Assembly (NCBI GenBank): GCA_963777045.1
Contig: CAVZPD010000008.1
Coordinates: forward strand, 1 to 19,267
DNA from: JAPSGM01 sp963777045
GTDB lineage: Bacteria > Chloroflexota > Limnocylindria > QHBO01
Direction of reading: 5' to 3'
Length of the DNA: 19,267 nucleotides
Below, one piece after another: positions 15,129 to 19,267 of the stretch (positions within the stretch are counted from its first letter, which is position 1; each line of letters starts with the position of its first letter). The notes under the pieces were generated by a model, which made no database searches, had not been told where the DNA came from, and saw only the letters and a list, made by a program, of their open reading frames with translations. Position numbers and translations under genes: made by a program.

Positions 15129-17197
15129 GAGGCGCTGCCCAACGTCAGGGGCAGACGAGCGAGAACGCTGGTGCCGCCACCCGGCATCGGCTCGATCGTC
15201 AGCGTGCCGCCCAGGTCGGCCGCACGCTCTCGCATCGACTGGATGCCGACTCCCGGACTCAGACGGCCAGCCCAACCGTGACCGTCGTCAGTAACCTCCA
15301 CCTCGAGCGCCGAGTTCGCGGTGATCCGGACAAGGCACTGTCGCGCGTCCGCATGACGGATGGTGTTCGTGATCGCCTCGGTTGCGATCCGATAGGCGGC
15401 CACCTCGACTGCGGCTGGTAGCGGCGGCAGATCCGCTCCAGGGACGATCACGACGGCCGGCCCCGGCATGCCCGACCTCGCGACGCCGATCCCCTGCTCG
15501 CGGATCGCGCCCATCAGGCCCAGCTCGTCGAGTGCAGCCGGCCTGAGCCCGTGGGTCAGCCGCCGCACCTCGCTGATCGCGTCGCCGGCCGCCACGCGCA
15601 GCTCGTCGAGCAGCTCCCGTGCTCGATAGGGATCCTTCGCCAAGAGGTTGGTCGCCGCGTCCGCTCGGAGGGTGATCGCGGTCAGGGTCGGTCCCAACCC
15701 ATCGTGCAGATCGTGCCTGAGCCGGCGACGCTCGTCCTCGAGCGCGGCGACCAGGCGCTCCCTCGCTCGCTGCAGGTCTCGCTTGAGGCGGACGGCCTCG
15801 ATCGCGGTGGCGAGCTGCGGACCCAGGTCCTGCAGCAGCCGCAGGTCGCCGGGCTTCAGCGCGTCCCCGCGGGCCGTCCAGACCCTGAGCTCGCCGACGA
15901 GCTGGCCCTGATGTGACAGCGACAGCTGAGTGCCCTCCTCGGCGCCAGCGTTTCCGGCCAGGAGCGCGCCATCTACCGCGTACACGGCGACAGCCTCGAG
16001 TTTCAACGCATCCCTGAGGTCGCCCACGACGCCGGTCAGCAAGCCCTCTGGCGTGCCCGCACTCTCGAGCCTGCGGGCGACGCTCCCGATGACCGCGAGC
16101 GGATCGCCCCGCCGCCCATACAGGAGGCGGCCGATCGCGTGCTGCACCGCCTGGCGTGCGGCAAGGGCGACGAGCGCCGCCAGTACCGTCGCCAGGGTTG
16201 TGGTCGCCGGCGAGCCATCGCCGCCGGCCAACCGGCCGAAGACCGTGACCAGGACCAGGTAGGCGGCGGCGACGAGCAGGCCGAGAACGCCATAGACGAG
16301 CGCCCGGTTGATGATGAGATCGATGTCGTAGAGACGGTAGCGCAGGATGGCCGTCGCGACGGGGACGGCGACCAGCATCAACGTCGCCGCCGAGACGACG
16401 ACACCCCCGATACCCACGATGCTGAGGATCAGGAGCGGGATGCAGGCGACGAGGAGCCACTTGAGCTGCGCGCGCTCATCACCGCGTGATCTCCGGAACC
16501 GCAAGATCAATGACGCAATTCCGGTGATCATCGCTGACGGATACACGAGAAACGACCCGACCGACAACCAGCCGGGCCAGTTGATCTCCACCGGGGGCCC
16601 CCGAAAGGACGACGGAGCGCCTGCCATCGGAGGCGACGTGGCTTGGACGATGATGCCGAGCACACCAGCAACAAGGGCCCCGACCAGGACTCGTCGCCAT
16701 CGGGGCGTCAACGCCTGCCCTGTGGGGAACGTATGAAGCGTCACGGCGATCGCGAGGGGGAGCGGCATCCAGGCCCAGGTGAGCAGCCAAACCCCGATCG
16801 GGTCCCCAGTCAGCACCGTGTACTCGCCACCGATCCCGGCGATCCCGTTCCCCAGCGCACCCGCGATGAACGCCCAGCCAATGGGATTCGCAGGACGACG
16901 CACCGCGATGGCCGCTCCGCAAATCGAGAAGACGATCGCGACGAGCGCGTTGAACAACCAGTAGCCGCCGGGGGGGTGCGGCCAGTCCATCGCGGCCTCG
17001 ATCACGCGGAGCGACGCGATCATCACGCCGAGGGCAACGCCAAGAAGCATCAGGGAGAGGGCTGCGATGTGCGTTACGGATCGAGCGCTGCTTCGCGCTC
17101 GAGGTGGCGACATCGCGCTCACGCTGTTCATCTCAGCCGAGTATGGCCGCCGAGGTTCGAGCTGAACAGGGAATGGGCACCCGGAAGAATCGGGCAA
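15125..17197 (-). CDS. Multi-helix membrane histidine kinase with GAF-like region (HisKA_3)
   Basis: This sensor kinase is up to 690 residues. About eight hydrophobic helices fill the first half (for example LSLMLLGVALGVMIASL and WLLVACIPLLILSIVGIGGV), ending with LYDIDLIINRALVYGVLG, a signature of a large family of membrane kinases. A GAF-like segment follows (about 375-480: VARRLESAGTPEGLLTGVVG, LQDLGPQLATAIEAVRLKR). The phospho-acceptor motif DERRRLRHDLHDGLGPTLTA puts the His at 498 (codon 15704-15706). The ATPase region has ATEAITNTIRHADA and VTDDGHGWAG. The start is ambiguous: a TTG at 17197 has a near-perfect GGAGGTG site five bases upstream, while ATGs at 17131 and 17113 have none. I chose the TTG for its ribosome site. 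Its stop overlaps the response-regulator start. The stimulus is unknown. Confidence 0.92.
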   Translation of the reverse strand: MPDSSGCPFPVQLEPRRPYSAEMNSVSAMSPPRARSSARSVTHIAALSLMLLGVALGVMIASLRVIEAAMDWPHPPGGYWLFNALVAIVFSICGAAIAVRRPANPIGWAFIAGALGNGIAGIGGEYTVLTGDPIGVWLLTWAWMPLPLAIAVTLHTFPTGQALTPRWRRVLVGALVAGVLGIIVQATSPPMAGAPSSFRGPPVEINWPGWLSVGSFLVYPSAMITGIASLILRFRRSRGDERAQLKWLLVACIPLLILSIVGIGGVVVSAATLMLVAVPVATAILRYRLYDIDLIINRALVYGVLGLLVAAAYLVLVTVFGRLAGGDGSPATTTLATVLAALVALAARQAVQHAIGRLLYGRRGDPLAVIGSVARRLESAGTPEGLLTGVVGDLRDALKLEAVAVYAVDGALLAGNAGAEEGTQLSLSHQGQLVGELRVWTARGDALKPGDLRLLQDLGPQLATAIEAVRLKRDLQRARERLVAALEDERRRLRHDLHDGLGPTLTAITLRADAATNLLAKDPYRARELLDELRVAAGDAISEVRRLTHGLRPAALDELGLMGAIREQGIGVARSGMPGPAVVIVPGADLPPLPAAVEVAAYRIATEAITNTIRHADARQCLVRITANSALEVEVTDDGHGWAGRLSPGVGIQSMRERAADLGGTLTIEPMPGGGTSVLARLPLTLGSAS

Positions 17198-17300
17198 TCA
17201 CACCTCCGCTTTCGGGGGATGGACCCCATGCGCAGGGAACCCAATGGCCGCACGCTGCGATCCCGATGGCAAACGTCCGGAGGTCAATCGAGAGGTACCC

Positions 17301-17492
17301 ATGCGATCGCTTGCACTACTCTTCTTCGCGACCACCACGTTCCTGGTTGGTTCGCTCACGGTGGACGCCGAGCTCGCCCGAACGGGCTCCTTCCAGGCTT
17401 ATCTGGGCATTGTCTGGGCGGTGACCATCATCGGTTCGATCGCCTTCCTCGTCGCGGCGGGGATCGTCGCGCGCCGCGGATCGTCCGCATAG
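17301..17492 (+). CDS. Small two-helix membrane protein of unknown function
   Basis: This is a 63-residue hypothetical protein. The ATG at 17301 has AGAGG a few bases upstream. Two hydrophobic stretches (about 3-18, LALLFFATTTFLVGSL, and about 35-56, LGIVWAVTIIGSIAFLVAAG) flank a short acidic loop (VDAELARTG), and the C-terminus is basic (ARRGSSA), giving an inside-positive hairpin. I recognise no family. It is divergent from the large kinase gene, about 100 bases from its start, so the two may share a control region. The frame also extends upstream in phase, but only this start has a ribosome site. Confidence 0.55.
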   Translation: MRSLALLFFATTTFLVGSLTVDAELARTGSFQAYLGIVWAVTIIGSIAFLVAAGIVARRGSSA

Positions 17493-17679
17493 GTGCTTTG
17501 GGACTGACACGGACGGTGCGCAACTAGCGCAGGATCGGCGACGGTCTCGCCAGCGGCTTCTCAACGGCCAGATCGTACGGCATACGGAATTCGACCGGCG
17601 ATCTCCGTCTTGCGAGGTCGGTATCCCCGGCCTCTAGACGAGTGCGGCCCGTCGTCAGCGATTGCTCTGGAGATGGGCA

Positions 17680-17711
17680 GGGTGCCCGGTGCGACGCGGC
17701 ACTAGGCACCC
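17680..17711 (-). terminator. Hairpin after the secreted-protein gene
   Basis: GGGTGCC (17680-17686) pairs with GGCACCC (17705-17711). Inside it, after a two-base mismatch on each side, GTGC (17689-17692) pairs with GCAC (17699-17702) around a six-base loop. It lies 14 bases beyond the stop of the minus-strand secreted protein. There is no clear U-run, so intrinsic termination is possible but not certain. Confidence 0.45.
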
Positions 17712-17725
17712 CGGTCACCGTCGGA

Positions 17726-18166
17726 TCAGAGGCCGAGGATGTCCGCCGCGATGGCGATCATCGCCTGTCCCAGCTCGCTGTCGCTCCAGTGATCGATCCC
17801 CTGACCGTCACCGGCGTGCTTCTCAGCAGCTGGGTTGTCCTCACCCGTCTTCGGGTTCGTCAGCAGGGTGTGCCCCTCGAAGAAGGACGCCCACTCCTGG
17901 AGCCCCTGCTCCTTGTGCATGGCGACCGCCTCGTCGAGCATGGCTTCGGTCGGCTCCACGCCGAAGACCACCACGAACGTGAACTCGTACGCCTCGTGGG
18001 AGGCCATGTTCTCGCTGAGCCACATCGGTGAATGGCCCACCGCCTGCTCACCCTGCTGCGACCGATTGGCGGCCATGCACTCGTGCGCGGCGACTGCGCC
18101 GGCTGACACTGCCAGCAATGCCCCCGTTAGTAAGAACGTGCCGGTAACGCGTCGGATGGTTCTCAT
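17726..18166 (-). CDS. Secreted protein of unknown function
   Basis: I do not recognise this 146-residue protein. The ATG at 18166 has GAGGAG five bases upstream, preferred over a GTG two codons earlier. A signal peptide (FLLTGALLAVSAGAVAA) is followed by HEC, so the mature protein begins with a His and a single Cys near the cleavage site. The mature part is acidic and rich in His, Glu and Met (SPMWLSENMASHEAYEFTF, AMLDEAVAMHKEQG, FFEGHTLLTNPKTG, HAGDGQGIDHW). The His/Met/Glu content could suit metal binding, but no known motif is seen. It stands alone, followed by a hairpin, with a 265-base gap to the SDR gene upstream. Confidence 0.78.
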   Translation of the reverse strand: MRTIRRVTGTFLLTGALLAVSAGAVAAHECMAANRSQQGEQAVGHSPMWLSENMASHEAYEFTFVVVFGVEPTEAMLDEAVAMHKEQGLQEWASFFEGHTLLTNPKTGEDNPAAEKHAGDGQGIDHWSDSELGQAMIAIAADILGL

Positions 18167-18431
18167 GTCCACTCCTCATTAGGGATGCTTGCGGGCGCAC
18201 GATCGCATCGATCCCTTGCGAGACTCTTTCGGCTGGCTTTCGCGCCACGGCCCTATCGCCGGGTCAAGAGCTGGCGTGCACCTGCCATCCGCCCCAAGCG
18301 ATGAGCCGATGCTGGCAACCAACGCGCGCCTGGGCGCGATAGCGCCCGATGGACGCTGAGGCGCTGTTGAAGGCCGCCACGACGCCGGGACGGGCCCCGT
18401 CTCACGCCACCCAGGTCAGCCCGCGCCTGCC

Positions 18432-19199
18432 TCACAGGCCCACGCTCGCCTGCATCATCCCGCCGTCGGCGACATAGGTCGTTGCGGTCCCATACGACGC
18501 GGCGTCCGAGGCGAGGAAGGCCACGAACCGTGCGATCTCCTCGGGCTCCGCGACTCGGCCGAGCGGGATGGCAGCCTCCAGCCTCCTGCGCTGCTCGGGG
18601 TTCGATAGCGTCGCCTCGTCGATCGGCGTATGCACGGCTCCGGGCGCGACGCCCACGACGGTGATCCCGTGCGACGCCAGCTCGACCCCAGCGGTCCGGG
18701 TGAGCATTCGTACCCCGCCCTTCGCGGCGCAGTAGGGCGCGTTCCCCGGCATCGGCCAGTCCTCGTGGATCGACGAGATGTTGATGATCCGACCGCCCCC
18801 ACCTTGTTCGATCATCTGTTTGGCAGCCATCTGGACGCCGAAGAAGGCGCTCTTCAGGTCCACGCCCATCACGAGGTCGAACTGCTGCTCGGTGGTGTCC
18901 AGGATGGAGGTGCGGGTCTCCATCCCGGCGTTGTTGACCATCACGTCCAGCCGCCCGAAGGCCTTCACCGTGCGGTCGACGAGCTTCCGGATGTCGGCGA
19001 CCGACGACACGTCTCCCTGGATCGCCTGGGCGTCGCTGCCGAGTGCCTGGATGGCTGCGACCGTCTCCCGTGCGGACCCCTCGTTGCGGTGGTAGTTCAC
19101 CGTGACGCGACTTCCCTGTCGTGCCAGCTCAAGGCTGATCGCGTGGCCGATGCCGCTGTCACCACCCGTGACGAGTGCGGCCTTTCCCTCGAGTGACAT
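18432..19199 (-). CDS. Short-chain dehydrogenase/reductase, glucose 1-dehydrogenase-like
   Basis: This is a 255-residue NAD(P)-dependent oxidoreductase with a Rossmann fold. The ATG at 19199 has AAGGAGG close upstream. The cofactor motif TGGDSGIG is at 11-18, NNAG at 89-92, and the catalytic set Ser143 (INISSIHED), Tyr156 and Lys160 (YCAAKGG) is complete. The stretch SSIHEDWPMPGNAPYCAAKG and the later APGAVHTPID resemble bacterial glucose 1-dehydrogenases, and length is typical. Arg/His/Asn after the second strand (NYHRNEG) leans towards NADP use, but this is not decisive. The substrate cannot be fixed by eye, since this SDR subgroup includes enzymes for other sugars and alcohols. It has no partner genes within the window; its promoter would lie at or beyond the right edge. 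Confidence 0.92.
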   Translation of the reverse strand: MSLEGKAALVTGGDSGIGHAISLELARQGSRVTVNYHRNEGSARETVAAIQALGSDAQAIQGDVSSVADIRKLVDRTVKAFGRLDVMVNNAGMETRTSILDTTEQQFDLVMGVDLKSAFFGVQMAAKQMIEQGGGGRIINISSIHEDWPMPGNAPYCAAKGGVRMLTRTAGVELASHGITVVGVAPGAVHTPIDEATLSNPEQRRRLEAAIPLGRVAEPEEIARFVAFLASDAASYGTATTYVADGGMMQASVGL

Positions 19200-19267
19200 G
19201 CGTGCCTCCTTGGCGGTCGAGTGCGGGACTCAGCCGGTCCCGGTGTCGGATTGCCTACATCCAACCC

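Noticed and set aside
17493..17725. Possible tRNA or small gene, including a 64-codon minus frame (17524-17718)
   Set aside because: GGAATTCGACC resembles a T-loop but no acceptor stem or anticodon arm fits, and the frame has no ribosome site or recognisable content. Only the hairpin at 17680-17711 is kept.
18167..18431. Small frames and a TTGACC hexamer at 18262-18267 (minus) between the SDR and secreted-protein genes
   Set aside because: No -10 at the right distance from the hexamer, and the frames are short, Arg-rich and lack ribosome sites.

Overview
This window is about 19 kb of high-GC bacterial DNA. The gene content suggests a Chloroflexota or similar deep-branching soil or freshwater lineage: a cytochrome oxidase operon led by a blue-copper lipoprotein, NarL-type two-component pairs, a SARP/BTAD regulator, a CxxC-x17-CxxC zinc-ribbon protein, and frequent GTG/TTG starts with 4-base ATGA or GTGA gene overlaps. 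The phylum is an inference. No rRNA, tRNA, CRISPR array, insertion sequence or phage gene was seen.

Layout. (1) 1-4351: a respiratory cluster. On the minus strand, in transcription order, are a cupredoxin lipoprotein, coxB, coxA and coxC. The coxB/coxA and coxA/coxC junctions are 4-base ATGA overlaps. A convergent, 5'-truncated ctaG assembly gene ends 7 bases from coxC. CoxA carries the YSHP signature of A2-type heme-copper oxidases, and CoxB has a complete CuA site. This end of the window has many frame breaks (about ten in ctaG, three in coxC, two in coxA). Each is rescued by a neighbouring frame, which suggests sequencing or assembly indels rather than decay. (2) 4421-6305: a divergent membrane histidine kinase and NarL-type response regulator that share the upstream region of the oxidase operon. 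(3) 6232-8112, minus: a three-gene operon (PPOX-like FMN protein, small lipoprotein, thioredoxin-fold lipoprotein) joined by GTGA overlaps. (4) 8348-10135, plus: a secreted 5'-nucleotidase/cyclic phosphodiesterase with a potentially structured leader, closed by a strong hairpin terminator that probably also serves the convergent zinc-ribbon gene (10192-10527). (5) 10698-17197, minus: a second histidine kinase, a second NarL regulator, a SARP-like regulator with BTAD, TolB-like and TPR domains, and a BBE-type FAD oxidase, arranged head to tail. (6) 17301-19199: a two-helix membrane peptide, an unrecognised secreted protein, and a glucose-1-dehydrogenase-like SDR. The gene-free stretches 17493-17725 and 18167-18431 hold no convincing gene; the first contains a hairpin just past the secreted-protein gene.

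How the genes may work together. Region 1 encodes a terminal oxidase whose CoxB has no fused cytochrome c, so the co-transcribed cupredoxin is a reasonable electron donor. The adjacent kinase/regulator pair is a candidate controller of that operon. Region 5 looks like a signalling cascade (kinase, NarL regulator, SARP activator) ending in an oxidoreductase. These links rest on gene order only.
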